Shown here one piece after another: positions 50,867-59,591 of a stretch of DNA of 64,000 nucleotides. This DNA is from Pseudomonas capsici (GTDB taxonomy: Bacteria; Pseudomonadota; Gammaproteobacteria; Pseudomonadales; Pseudomonadaceae). The notes below the pieces were generated by a model. The model made no database searches. It was not told where the DNA came from and saw only the letters and a program-made list of their open reading frames with translations. The position numbers were made by a program, and so were the translations under genes. The stretch lies in assembly GCF_017165765.1 (NCBI RefSeq), contig NZ_JAFGZD010000010.1, positions 1 to 64,000 on the forward strand. The letters run 5' to 3'. Positions within the stretch are counted from its first letter, which is position 1. Each line of letters opens with the position of its first letter.

Positions 50867-51181
50867 ACCGGAACGTTCAGATTTGTGAGTTCTGGTTTGG
50901 TAATTTTTTTGTCTATTCCACAGACTACCTGATCGGCACTGAGCGTCGTGACCATGGACGTGGAGCCGACCCCATTATCTTCCTGTATCGGCGAGCCGAT
51001 TGTGCAGTATGCTCAATAAAAGAGTGCTTCGGCGAAGACTTTATTTAGAAAAACCTAGCGATCCAACTGCAGTGACTAACGCAGAACTGGAAAGCTAGGC
51101 AATGTGGTAAGCAGGTTCTGAAGAGATGATAGGCCTCGAAGTCTTCCAATTTGAAATTCCGACTTTTTCAACAGATCAATC
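50867..51181. other. Disrupted stretch before the LysR fragment
   Basis: No intact gene is seen in these 315 bases. The right end carries an ACTTTTTCAACAG motif like the ends of some Pseudomonas insertion sequences, next to the LysR fragment. Confidence 0.4.
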
Positions 51182-51469
51182 CAAGGCAAACGTCTGCCGG
51201 ATAGGCAGCAGAGCACCAAAAAAGTGGTCTATAACAGCTCAAGTCTCGCCGGTCAGATTGCTGCGGTCGAAAGCGGGATTGCCGTAGCGGTGCTGACCAG
51301 GTGCACAGTACCTGAGCATCTGCAAGTCCTGGGACCTGAACATGGCCTCGGCTCGCTGGAGTCAATGGAGGTTGCGATCTACCGAAGCAAAGCGTCTCAA
51401 GGGGCTAAGGCAGTCGATAGCCTGCGAGACTTTCTGATCAGACATCTTCGTGATCGCACCTCTTCATGA
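51182..51469 (+). pseudogene. C-terminal fragment of a LysR-family regulator
   Basis: The frame from GTG 51224 (VVYNSSSLAGQIAAVESGIAVAVLTRCTVPEHLQVLG...) matches the last third of a LysR effector domain, down to SLRDFLIRHLR. The frame remains plausible back to about 51182. No helix-turn-helix or earlier effector part is present upstream; instead there is unrelated DNA with an IS-like ACTTTTTCAACAG motif near 51163. The gene was probably cut by an insertion or deletion. Confidence 0.6.
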
Positions 51470-51745
51470 ACTGATCGACGGCCCTGTGCCAAACCTCTGC
51501 ACGATAATGTCACTGCGCTGCATCCGGGCTCGGTCGAAGAGCTCTTGAGTTGCCACGCATGGGCTGTCTGTCGGTTGGATACAGGCCTGCCGAGCAGCCT
51601 CAACCCACCTGCCAAAAGCGGAAAACTCAGAAAAAATCAGAATTTGTGAAAAATTTGCGAATTAATGAAGGCATTATGATGTCACAGGAGCGCTTCCTGA
51701 AATTTTCTTCATCCGGTTCCCTCTCCTTCCTTGCGAGTTCGCAAC

Positions 51746-53386
51746 ATGAATATTCTGAGTCAGTCCAAGTTTTCGACCAAGTTGCTGGCAGCTTTTATCT
51801 TCTGTGCCCTGATTACCCTGGCTGTAGGTGGCCTGGGTATGGTGGGAATCAGTCGATTGGCCGATGCGCTGGCGTTGACCTTTTCCAATAATCTGGTCTC
51901 GGTGGCCAACACCAATGAAACCCTGACCAGCCTGACGGCCCACAACCGTGGGCTTTACAGATTGCTCGATGCCCAGGATGGCGGCGTTTCGGAGGCGGAC
52001 AAGGAGAGGGTTCGCCAGGCAATCGCGTCGGATCTGGAGCGCATGCAGAAGGTTTTTGCAACTTATCGCGCAACGCCTCTGGAGGATGATGAGCGAGCTG
52101 CCGGAGATGAATTCGAGAAGCTCATTCCTGTTTATATCGCGGGTGCCACCAAGGTCGCGGAACTCATGACGGCGGGGGACCTGACCGGGGCCCGCAATCG
52201 CCTGAACGTACTCTCGGGCGAGGACTTCTCCAAGGCCCGCAGCCTGTTGCGGATCATGATCGACTCCAATAATCGCCAGATCAAGGAAGGCGCGATTGCG
52301 GCTGCCGAACTCAAATCCAGCGCCATTGTGATGCTATCGTCGGGTGTGATTATTGCCTTTGTAGTCGCCGTCATTCTGGGCATCCTGATTACCCGGATGA
52401 TTACCGGTCCTCTGGCCATTGCAGTCACCAGCGCCCAGCGCATCGCCAAGGGCGATCTGACTCAATCCATCGTTTCCAATCGTGGCGACGAAGCCGGTCA
52501 ATTGCTCAATGCGTTGTCCGATATGCAGGGGGGGCTCAAAAACACCATTCAGGAGATTGCCAGCGCTTCGGGACAACTGGCTTCGGCTGCCGAGGAATTG
52601 AGCGCTGTCACGGACGAAAGCACTCGCGGGCTGACTCGCCAGAATGACGAAATCCAGCAGGCTGCCACGGCCGTCAATCAGATGACAGCAGCGGTCGAAG
52701 AAGTGGCCCGCAATGCCGTTTCGACCTCCGAAGCCTCGAAAACCGCTACCGACGATGCTGTTCAAGGCCGTGGCCAGGTGGATCAGACCGTCAAGGGCAT
52801 CACCACCATGGTCAATGAGATTACTCAGTCGACCGAGGCGGTTGCACAACTGGCCGGTAATGTCCGGGATATCAGCAAGGTGCTGGAAGTGATCCGCAGC
52901 ATCGCCGAACAGACCAATCTGCTGGCGTTGAACGCTGCCATTGAAGCGGCCCGTGCCGGTGAGCAGGGACGCGGTTTTGCCGTGGTGGCCGATGAAGTGC
53001 GCGCTCTTGCCCATCGTACTCAGGCTTCGACCGTGGAAATCGAAGGTATGATCGGTACTGTTCAGGCAGGTGCCGACGGGGCTGTTGCGGCCATGGGCAA
53101 GAGCCTGTCGCTGGCGACCAACACTCAGGAACTGGCAGAGCGTGCAGGTTCGGCGCTGATCAAGATTACCGAGGGTGTCGCGACCATCAACGAGCGCAAT
53201 CTGGTGATTGCTTCGGCGTCCGAAGAGCAGGCCCAGGTGGCCCGTGAAGTGGACCGTAACCTGCTGAACATCCAGGACCTCTCGACCCAGAGCGCGGCGG
53301 GTGCCAACCAGACCAGTGCATCGAGTCAGGAGCTTTCGCGTCTGGCCACGTCCTTCAACATGCTGGTGGCCAAGTTCCAGCTTTGA
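51746..53386 (+). CDS. Methyl-accepting chemotaxis protein with HBM-type helical sensor
   Basis: The start ATG 51746 (MNILSQSKFSTKLLAAFIF) gives 546 residues. Order: TM1 (about 13-33), periplasmic helical domain of ~155 residues (LTFSNNLVSVANTNETLTSL ... DRGLYRLLDAQDGG-type), TM2 (about 193-213), HAMP, and the signalling domain with AEQTNLLALNAAIEAARAGEQGRGFAVVADEVRALA. It differs from the first receptor in the sensor and lacks close synteny to chemotaxis genes. The ligand is unknown. A strong terminator follows. Confidence 0.9.
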   Translation: MNILSQSKFSTKLLAAFIFCALITLAVGGLGMVGISRLADALALTFSNNLVSVANTNETLTSLTAHNRGLYRLLDAQDGGVSEADKERVRQAIASDLERMQKVFATYRATPLEDDERAAGDEFEKLIPVYIAGATKVAELMTAGDLTGARNRLNVLSGEDFSKARSLLRIMIDSNNRQIKEGAIAAAELKSSAIVMLSSGVIIAFVVAVILGILITRMITGPLAIAVTSAQRIAKGDLTQSIVSNRGDEAGQLLNALSDMQGGLKNTIQEIASASGQLASAAEELSAVTDESTRGLTRQNDEIQQAATAVNQMTAAVEEVARNAVSTSEASKTATDDAVQGRGQVDQTVKGITTMVNEITQSTEAVAQLAGNVRDISKVLEVIRSIAEQTNLLALNAAIEAARAGEQGRGFAVVADEVRALAHRTQASTVEIEGMIGTVQAGADGAVAAMGKSLSLATNTQELAERAGSALIKITEGVATINERNLVIASASEEQAQVAREVDRNLLNIQDLSTQSAAGANQTSASSQELSRLATSFNMLVAKFQL

Positions 53387-53416
53387 TGTCTTGGTGTTGA
53401 TTCAGAAGTAGCCGGG

Positions 53417-53451
53417 GGCAGGATCACTGATCGTGAGTGATCCTGCCTTTT
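53417..53451 (+). terminator. Strong terminator after the chemoreceptor
   Basis: A 12-bp stem GGCAGGATCACT / AGTGATCCTGCC with a 7-base loop, followed by TTTT. It may also serve the convergent tetR gene. Confidence 0.85.
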
Positions 53452-54083
53452 CATTCCAGAGAAGGGCTTCTGTTTCTTTCAACCATTGCAATGATGGTTT
53501 CCACCAGTTCGGTCTTTGCCTGTGCCGCGGTGATTTCTGCGCTCGCAGCGGCATTGGACAAGGCTTCTGCGGCACCCAGCATCGCTCGCAGGCCTGCCTG
53601 TGAAATGTTTCCCGAGGGTGAAAAACGGGCCAGGGCATTTCGGCATTTTTCCAGGAATATGGCCTCATACTCGCGCTTGATCTTTTCGAGTTCCGGTGAG
53701 CTGGCCAATGCGGCGATGACGCCGGCTATTTCGCTTCCCTGCAAGAGAACGCAGTCCACATAAGACGAGGCGATGATGTCGGCCTTGCTGAGCAGAGTGG
53801 CCTCGCTCGTCTCAAAGGCCACCTCCATCAGAGCTGTCTGACGCTCATCGAAATCCTTGTAGAGCGCTGCCAGCAATCCGGCACGTGTTCCGAAATGGTC
53901 ATAGACCACCGGTTTGGTCACGCCTGCCTGCTCGGCAAGCCGTCCCAGCGTCAGCGCTTCGGTCCCTTCCTTGTGTACCAGTTGCCATGCCACGTCGATT
54001 AACTGGCGCTGCCGGTCCTCTCGCGATAACCGGCGACGCGGTTGTGGTTCTTGATTCTGTGCTGACGTGTCAGTGCTTGACAT
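53451..54083 (-). CDS. TetR-family regulator divergent from a quinone reductase gene
   Basis: The 210-residue protein has an Arg-rich N-terminus and a TetR helix-turn-helix with LTLGRLAEQAGVTKPVVYDHFGTRAGLLAALYKDF (about 44-79). The C-terminal effector domain is helical with CVLLQGSEIAGVIAALASSPELEKIKREYEAIFLEKC. It is divergent from the flavodoxin-fold oxidoreductase gene, 87 bp apart, with a palindrome in the gap overlapping the likely promoter. It probably represses both genes and responds to an electrophile or quinone. Confidence 0.87.
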   Translation of the reverse strand: MSSTDTSAQNQEPQPRRRLSREDRQRQLIDVAWQLVHKEGTEALTLGRLAEQAGVTKPVVYDHFGTRAGLLAALYKDFDERQTALMEVAFETSEATLLSKADIIASSYVDCVLLQGSEIAGVIAALASSPELEKIKREYEAIFLEKCRNALARFSPSGNISQAGLRAMLGAAEALSNAAASAEITAAQAKTELVETIIAMVERNRSPSLE

Positions 54084-54097
54084 GGAAACCTACCAAA

Positions 54098-54120
54098 AGT
54101 AACTTAGGTTTTAACTTACT
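54098..54120. promoter_or_regulatory. TetR operator candidate
   Basis: AGTAACTTA...TAACTTACT is an inverted repeat with 8 of 9 matching bases and a 5-base spacer, between tetR and the oxidoreductase gene. Confidence 0.55.
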
Positions 54121-54170
54121 AAAAGTATATAGGCGCCGTCTTTAGTCAGCAATCAACAGGAGTATTCGCT

Positions 54171-54773
54171 ATGCATGCGCTCATCGTAGTTGCTCATCAT
54201 GACCCCCAATCGCTAACCCATAGCCTGGCGGCGCAGGTCGCAGAAGGGCTGAAGCTCGCCGATCCGGGGCATACTTTTGAAATCGCGGACCTGTATGCCG
54301 AGTCGTTCGATCCGGTATTCAATCTGGCCGATCATGCTGTGCTGCGTGAAAAAGCCTCGCCACCTGTCGACGTGCTGGCAGAGCAGGCAAGGATCGATCG
54401 GGCGGATGCGCTGGTGCTGGTTTATCCGGTCTATTGGTGGTCGATGCCGGGGTTGCTCAAAGGCTGGATTGACCGGGTATTTTCCAATGGCTGGGCGTTC
54501 GATTTCAGTAACGATGCCGGTCTTTTGAAGAAGCTGGGTCATTTGAATGTACACCTGATCGGTGTGGCCGGTGCCGATGCGGGGACTTATGAGAAGTATG
54601 GGTATCTGAATGCGATGGAAACCCAGATCGATCGCGGCATTTTCGGTTACTGCGGTGCCCGTGTCGTAACTTCAGAACTTTTGCCGGACTCCGAAACGCA
54701 GGATGCGGCTGTTCACCTTGATACTGCGCGTGCAGTGGGGGGCCGGATTTTTGCTTCCGGGGTTACGGGCTAG
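54171..54773 (+). CDS. NAD(P)H:quinone oxidoreductase (flavodoxin fold)
   Basis: The 200-residue protein has the flavodoxin-like start MHALIVVAHHDPQSLTHSLAAQV, the FMN-proximal VLVYPVYWWSMPGLLKGWIDRVFSNGWAF (YPVYWW-type loop) and later HLIGVAGADAGTYEKYGY. It belongs to the NQO1/KefF/YwrO group, reducing quinones or other acceptors by two electrons. The divergent TetR with operator suggests induction by a substrate. No signal peptide is seen. The ATG follows AACAGGAG. Confidence 0.88.
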   Translation: MHALIVVAHHDPQSLTHSLAAQVAEGLKLADPGHTFEIADLYAESFDPVFNLADHAVLREKASPPVDVLAEQARIDRADALVLVYPVYWWSMPGLLKGWIDRVFSNGWAFDFSNDAGLLKKLGHLNVHLIGVAGADAGTYEKYGYLNAMETQIDRGIFGYCGARVVTSELLPDSETQDAAVHLDTARAVGGRIFASGVTG

Positions 54774-54830
54774 CCTTTTGCAGACATAACTTGAGCCGAG
54801 CAGGAGCAATCGGGCGGTGCTCCGCTTGGA

Positions 54831-56246
54831 TTACTCGTGAACAGACCTCCACGGCTTCAGCCACAGCGCCAGCCCGACCAGCAGCGTCGCGCCATAGGCA
54901 CAGCCGAGGGTCAGTTGCAGCCAGATATCCTGCAAGGGATGCAGCAACAGCGCCGCCAGGAGCATGAACAGTGCGGCCAGCAGCCAGTGACTGCGCCATG
55001 GCAGTACGGCGAGCAGGGACTGACGATGCATCAGCAGCAAGCCGGTGACCAGTGCGCCACCAAGAGCGGCGAGGGCGATGCCGGTCAGGCCCAGGAAAAA
55101 CGGCAGGATGCCCAACAGCACGGCATTGCACAGGCTGCCGATCAGTTCGCAGTTCAGCGGCAGGCGGGTATCGCCGTCCGCATAGGCATAGCGCGCCAGC
55201 AACGCATTCCAGGCTCCGAACATCAAGGGCACGGCAAACCAGGCCAGCAAGTGTGGCAGCGGGCCGTCGTGGGTCTGATTGGGCAGTAACAGCACCACCA
55301 GCGCACCTGCGGCACCGATCAGACCGGTTACTGCAGGCAGGGTCAGCAGCGTGGCACTGCCCAGCCCTCGGCGCAGCAATGACAGGCGCTGGGTATTCTC
55401 GCTGCCGCTCATCAGGCCCAGCAGTACCTGGTTCAGGCTCATCAGGGCGATCAGGGGCAGATTGATGAGTTTGCGTGCCAGGTTGACCCAGGTCACCGCG
55501 CCTTCACCCAGCAACGAGGCGACCATCCGCTCCAGCAGCGCCAGGCCCTGACTGGCCAGATTGCTGCTCAGCAGCGGGCCGATTCTCTGAAGCAGTTCAC
55601 GTACAGCGCCGTGCTCGGTTTGCCAGTGCCACGGTCGCCAGCCCGAGCGATACAGTGTCGGCAGCAGAACACCCGGCATCAACAGGCTGCCCAGCACGCA
55701 GGCCAGGGCCAGCCCCGAAAGCGTTGCCGAGTGGCTGAGCACTGCGAGGTAGATCACTGGCGGCAGGTTGAACAGCAACGAACCAAGACCCGCCAGCACA
55801 AAGCGTGAGCGCGCCTGCAGAGGAATGCACAGCAACGCATGCAGCAGGAAACCCGGCGCACACCATGCCAGCCAGTGCAGGCCGTTGCCTGCCAGGGCAT
55901 AACCTTCGCTATCCAGTCCCGGTCCGATCAGACGCACCCAGAGTCCGGCACCCAGGCTCAGCACCAGGCTGAGCAGTACGCCGAAAATCAGCAGGCGTGG
56001 TGTCAGAGCCTGAAGCCAGTGCTGTTGCCGTTCGGCAGAACGCTGTTGATACAGCGGCAAGGCTGCGGCACTCAGCAGCCCGGCCGCCAGAGACATGCGC
56101 AAGGCCTCGGGCAGGAACATCGAAACCAGAAACGCATCGCTCTGGCTGCCCGCGCCCCAGGCGGCGACCAGCAGCCACTCGCGGGCAAAGCCGGCAGCCA
56201 GGCCGGTCAGCGTCGCCAGCGTCAGCCACAGGGTCGAGCCGAGCAT
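54831..56246 (-). CDS. pslK: MOP-family polysaccharide flippase PslK
   Basis: The 471-residue integral membrane protein has about 13-14 hydrophobic spans and begins LGSTLWLTLATLTGLAAGFAREWLLVAAWGAGSQSDAFL, the MurJ/MviN-like N-terminus. PslK of P. aeruginosa (469 residues) is a MOP-type exporter thought to flip lipid-linked Psl units across the inner membrane. Its position after pslJ matches, but a hexapeptide acyltransferase gene stands between them here. It starts 11 bp after that gene. No clear terminator follows in the 57-bp gap to the oxidoreductase gene. Confidence 0.85.
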   Translation of the reverse strand: MLGSTLWLTLATLTGLAAGFAREWLLVAAWGAGSQSDAFLVSMFLPEALRMSLAAGLLSAAALPLYQQRSAERQQHWLQALTPRLLIFGVLLSLVLSLGAGLWVRLIGPGLDSEGYALAGNGLHWLAWCAPGFLLHALLCIPLQARSRFVLAGLGSLLFNLPPVIYLAVLSHSATLSGLALACVLGSLLMPGVLLPTLYRSGWRPWHWQTEHGAVRELLQRIGPLLSSNLASQGLALLERMVASLLGEGAVTWVNLARKLINLPLIALMSLNQVLLGLMSGSENTQRLSLLRRGLGSATLLTLPAVTGLIGAAGALVVLLLPNQTHDGPLPHLLAWFAVPLMFGAWNALLARYAYADGDTRLPLNCELIGSLCNAVLLGILPFFLGLTGIALAALGGALVTGLLLMHRQSLLAVLPWRSHWLLAALFMLLAALLLHPLQDIWLQLTLGCAYGATLLVGLALWLKPWRSVHE

Positions 56247-56257
56247 GGGCGGGCGGC

Positions 56258-57079
56258 TTAGTGGAACAAAGTGAAGAGGCCTTTGCCGCCCACTTTGTAC
56301 TTGAGGTTACGGGCGCGCTCGCCTTTGATTTCGGCATTCGGTCCGCTGACGATGGCGTAGTCCGGAACAGGTTTGGAGACCACGCTGCCGCCACCCACCA
56401 CCGCACCTTCACCGATATTGGCCCCGAACGAGAGCAGGGCGCGGCTGCAGATCCAGGCGTAGTCGCCAATGAATACCGGCCCGCCCACCGCCCAGAATTC
56501 GGGCTCGTTGAGATCGTGCCCGCCCGCGATGATCAGCACATGAGAGGCAATGGTCACATGATCGCCGATCACCAGCCCGCCACGGGCATCCAGCTGACAG
56601 TGCCAGCCGACGGTGGAGTCGTTGCCGATGCGCAGGCTGTCCACCCCCAGCACCTCGGTATTGCGCCAGACCGTCGAGCCCTTGCCGATCTTGGCCCCGC
56701 CCATGCGCAGCCAGAGCAGACGCAAGGTGTGGCTGGGAATCTTGCAGATCAGGATGTTGTAGATCTGCTCCCAGGTGCGCAGCATGCGGTCGCGCAGTGT
56801 CGGCCAGTTGATGCCGTACAGCGGAATCAGCGCGCCCAGGGTTTCGCTGGCCAGCAGGCGATAGAAGCGTCGAGCCAGAGGATGCTCGATGCGCGGCTCG
56901 ATATTCAGGTAGCAGATGAAGGACAGGGTGTTGTTCTTGATCCGGGTTTCGAAGCACACCTCGTTGTCCAGCATCCACTGGTAGGCGGCCTGCAGTTCTT
57001 CCAGATCCACGCCCATCTTGCGGGCATAGTCGGGAAGGGCCTCTCTGAGGTTATGCGAATGCATCATGCGGTGTTTCAT
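56258..57079 (-). CDS. Hexapeptide-repeat acyltransferase in the psl operon
   Basis: The 273-residue protein has an N-terminal helical part (about 1-115) and a left-handed beta-helix from about residue 130: IGKGSTVWRNTEVLGVDSLRIGNDSTVG, GDHVTIASHVLIIAGGHDLNE (catalytic His) and IGDYAWICSRALLSFGANIGEGAVVGGGSVV. This is a CysE/WcaF-like O-acyltransferase. The context implies acetylation of the exopolysaccharide or its lipid-linked unit. Its start overlaps the pslJ stop by 4 bp. P. aeruginosa has no gene here; its PslL acyltransferase (a membrane type) follows pslK. Confidence 0.8.
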   Translation of the reverse strand: MKHRMMHSHNLREALPDYARKMGVDLEELQAAYQWMLDNEVCFETRIKNNTLSFICYLNIEPRIEHPLARRFYRLLASETLGALIPLYGINWPTLRDRMLRTWEQIYNILICKIPSHTLRLLWLRMGGAKIGKGSTVWRNTEVLGVDSLRIGNDSTVGWHCQLDARGGLVIGDHVTIASHVLIIAGGHDLNEPEFWAVGGPVFIGDYAWICSRALLSFGANIGEGAVVGGGSVVSKPVPDYAIVSGPNAEIKGERARNLKYKVGGKGLFTLFH

Positions 57080-58491
57080 TGCGGTGTTCCCAGGTCGGTT
57101 GAGGCGGCGGGGGATTTCAAGGGATTTGCAGCCTTGGTGCGCAGGCGCGTGGCTTCGTGCAGGCTGATGCCGACGAACAGCCAGAACAAGGCGACCAGCA
57201 CGCTGGTGAAACTGAAATAGTGATCGAACAGACCGCTGAACAGCGCGGACAGCACACCGATTGTGCAGCCCAGGCCAATGGCATTGTCAGGGGTGAGGAT
57301 GATCTTGCCGGAGGTCGGACGTACTTCTTTCCACCAGCTCAGGGTGACGGCAATGAACAGCAACATGCCGGGAATGCCCATCTTGTAGATGAAGTTCAGC
57401 CACAGGTTGGAAATACCGAACTGGGTATAGCCCGGCACGGGAGGATCGATCTTGAAACCGATGCCGAACGGAAACAGCGCCATGGCCTGCGGGAAGTGCG
57501 TGTACTCCAGGAAGCGGATGGCGGTACTGGTGTCGTCGTTGCTGAACAGGCCCATGAGACGATCCTGCAAGGGCGGATAGAACATCAGCAGCAACACGCC
57601 TCCGATGCCGCCCCCGATCAGCAGTCGCCCGAGATACGGCAGGCGACGACGCGCCATCCACAGCATGACCGCCATCAGACTCACCAGTGCGCCCCGTGAG
57701 CCGGTCAGCAGCAGGCCGATGGCACCCAGCGCCGCGACCAGCAGGCCCAGCGAACGAGGTCCGCCGCTGCGAGTGATGCCGAAGCAGAAGGCAATCGGCA
57801 GGATCATCGCCAGGACACCTCCGGCCACGTTGGGGTGCAGCCATGGCGAGCCCATGCGACTGGAAAGTGACAGCAGGCTCTCGCTCAACACGTCCAGGCC
57901 GCCGTAGCCCATGATTGCCAGAACCGGCGTGATGGCCGACGCCGAACCATTGATCACATAGGTCGGAATCGACAGCACCAGCATCATCAGAGTGCCGCTC
58001 AGTACGGCGATGATCACGTGCTCGATTGTCTTCTCATCGTTCAGCAGGCGAGGCACCAGGAACAGGATCGACAGGTTGAACAGCCAGCGTACCCAGTTGA
58101 TCGGGCCGTTGCCGTCGGAAACGATGGTGATCTGGCCGATCAGGAAGGGGAAGGCGCTGAACAGCATCAGCGCCAGCAGCAGGCGTTCGGTGCGCATCAT
58201 CTTCGGCACGCGGGGCTGTTCGAAGAACATGGCCTGCAACAGATAGCTGGCCCAGGTCAGCATGATCAGGGCTTCGGACACCGTGGTGCGAATGCCGATC
58301 TGTATCGTGGAATAAGGGATGAAGGCACCGATCACACAGAACAGCAGCAATCCGCGGATGGGCTGGCGGACCACGGTGATGATGGACGCTGTTCCGACCG
58401 CTATCAGCAGGACCTTGGACGCTGGCAGCAGCCAGATCATGACGCCGAAGGCCAGACCGAAAAACAAGCCGAGTGGCATCGCTACCGGCAT
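57076..58491 (-). CDS. pslJ: O-antigen ligase/polymerase-like PslJ
   Basis: The 471-residue protein has about 11-12 hydrophobic spans with a periplasmic loop near residues 310-350 (FLEYTHFPQAMALFPFGIGFKID) and GSRGALVSLMAVMLW near residue 265, features of Wzy/O-antigen ligase proteins. PslJ of P. aeruginosa (478 residues) is required for Psl and is thought to polymerise units. Start and stop overlap pslI and the acyltransferase gene, so the operon is tightly coupled. Confidence 0.85.
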   Translation of the reverse strand: MPVAMPLGLFFGLAFGVMIWLLPASKVLLIAVGTASIITVVRQPIRGLLLFCVIGAFIPYSTIQIGIRTTVSEALIMLTWASYLLQAMFFEQPRVPKMMRTERLLLALMLFSAFPFLIGQITIVSDGNGPINWVRWLFNLSILFLVPRLLNDEKTIEHVIIAVLSGTLMMLVLSIPTYVINGSASAITPVLAIMGYGGLDVLSESLLSLSSRMGSPWLHPNVAGGVLAMILPIAFCFGITRSGGPRSLGLLVAALGAIGLLLTGSRGALVSLMAVMLWMARRRLPYLGRLLIGGGIGGVLLLMFYPPLQDRLMGLFSNDDTSTAIRFLEYTHFPQAMALFPFGIGFKIDPPVPGYTQFGISNLWLNFIYKMGIPGMLLFIAVTLSWWKEVRPTSGKIILTPDNAIGLGCTIGVLSALFSGLFDHYFSFTSVLVALFWLFVGISLHEATRLRTKAANPLKSPAASTDLGTPQ

Positions 58492-59591
58492 CAGCGCAAC
58501 TCCTCGAGAGCTTCATGCAGGCGCTTGTAGAACGCTTCGGGGGCATAATAGGTCGCCCAGGCCCTGGAAATTTCGGGGTCTTCCTCGGGGGCCGTTGACA
58601 GTTCTCCCATCAGTTGCACCAGTGCTTGGCTGTTGGTGGGGGAAAAGCGCGGGCTGTCCGGCGGCGTGATTTCATCCAGAGACGAGCCGGTGGCGACCGC
58701 GACCCGTGTACCGACTTTGAGGGCTTCGATGACCGGCAGGCCGAAACCTTCGGCATACGAGGGTTGCCAGAGACGGTCGGCGTTGCGATAGACCGCATGC
58801 AGTTCGCTGTCGCTGATACCGCTGAGTACATGCAGCCCCGGCAGGCGGCGCTGGGAATCGTTCAAGGGTTCGCTGCCGCCGACCAGCACCAGGTCCGGCA
58901 CGGTGGGGAACTGCAGGCGGGCGTTCTGCCAGGCGTCGACGAACCAGGCAATGTTCTTGCGGGGCTCGCGGGTTCCGACACACAGCCAGTAACGCTCGGG
59001 CAATTGCAGTGCGGCAATGTCCGCAGGCTCGTCTTTGAAGCCTTCTACCAGCAGCGGCACGATGCGCAGCTTTTTCCTGGCTGAAGGGAACAGGCGAATG
59101 ACTTCATTGGCGGTGAATTGCGAGGGTACCCACACCACATCGGCGACTCTCAGGGAGTAAGCAATCGAGAGATAGTCGGTCAGGCGATAGAACGCGGCCT
59201 TGAGGCGCGAGCCGTGATTGTTCTTCTGGGTGATCTGGAACAGGTCATGCAACTGCAGCACGTAACGCACATTGGCAGGCTTGCGCCCCAGTGGCAGCCC
59301 CATGTTGATATTGGCAACGTAGATCTGGACCTCGGTGTCGCGCAGAGCCTTGGGCAGGAACAACCCCTCGAAACCCAGGCGATCCGGCAGGCGATGCACC
59401 GAGTTGAGTGGGGTTGCCCATTTGGGGGTATGGATCAGACGCCGGATCGGATGTTCGTAAGGCGCAACTCCGAACAGTTGCAGTTGCACATCGGGGTGAG
59501 CGCGAAAGGCTTCTTCCAGCGCGAAGTTCTGGCGGCCGATGCCGCTGACGGGGTAACCGGCCGCAGCGCGGTAATCAAGTCCGATACGCAT
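58491..59591 (-). CDS. pslI: Glycosyltransferase PslI
   Basis: The start ATG 59591 (MRIGLDYRAAAGYPVSGIGRQN) has AAGGAA upstream and gives 366 residues, nearly equal to PslI of P. aeruginosa (367). The upstream open frame overlapping pslH is rejected. It is a GT4 (GT-B) enzyme: RYWLCVGTREPRKN (donor-loop start), GFGLPVIEALKVGTRVAVATGSSLDEI with the E-x7-E-like pattern (EGFGLPVIE). It adds one sugar to the lipid-linked Psl unit on the cytoplasmic side. It overlaps pslH by 17 bp. Confidence 0.85.
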   Translation of the reverse strand: MRIGLDYRAAAGYPVSGIGRQNFALEEAFRAHPDVQLQLFGVAPYEHPIRRLIHTPKWATPLNSVHRLPDRLGFEGLFLPKALRDTEVQIYVANINMGLPLGRKPANVRYVLQLHDLFQITQKNNHGSRLKAAFYRLTDYLSIAYSLRVADVVWVPSQFTANEVIRLFPSARKKLRIVPLLVEGFKDEPADIAALQLPERYWLCVGTREPRKNIAWFVDAWQNARLQFPTVPDLVLVGGSEPLNDSQRRLPGLHVLSGISDSELHAVYRNADRLWQPSYAEGFGLPVIEALKVGTRVAVATGSSLDEITPPDSPRFSPTNSQALVQLMGELSTAPEEDPEISRAWATYYAPEAFYKRLHEALEELR

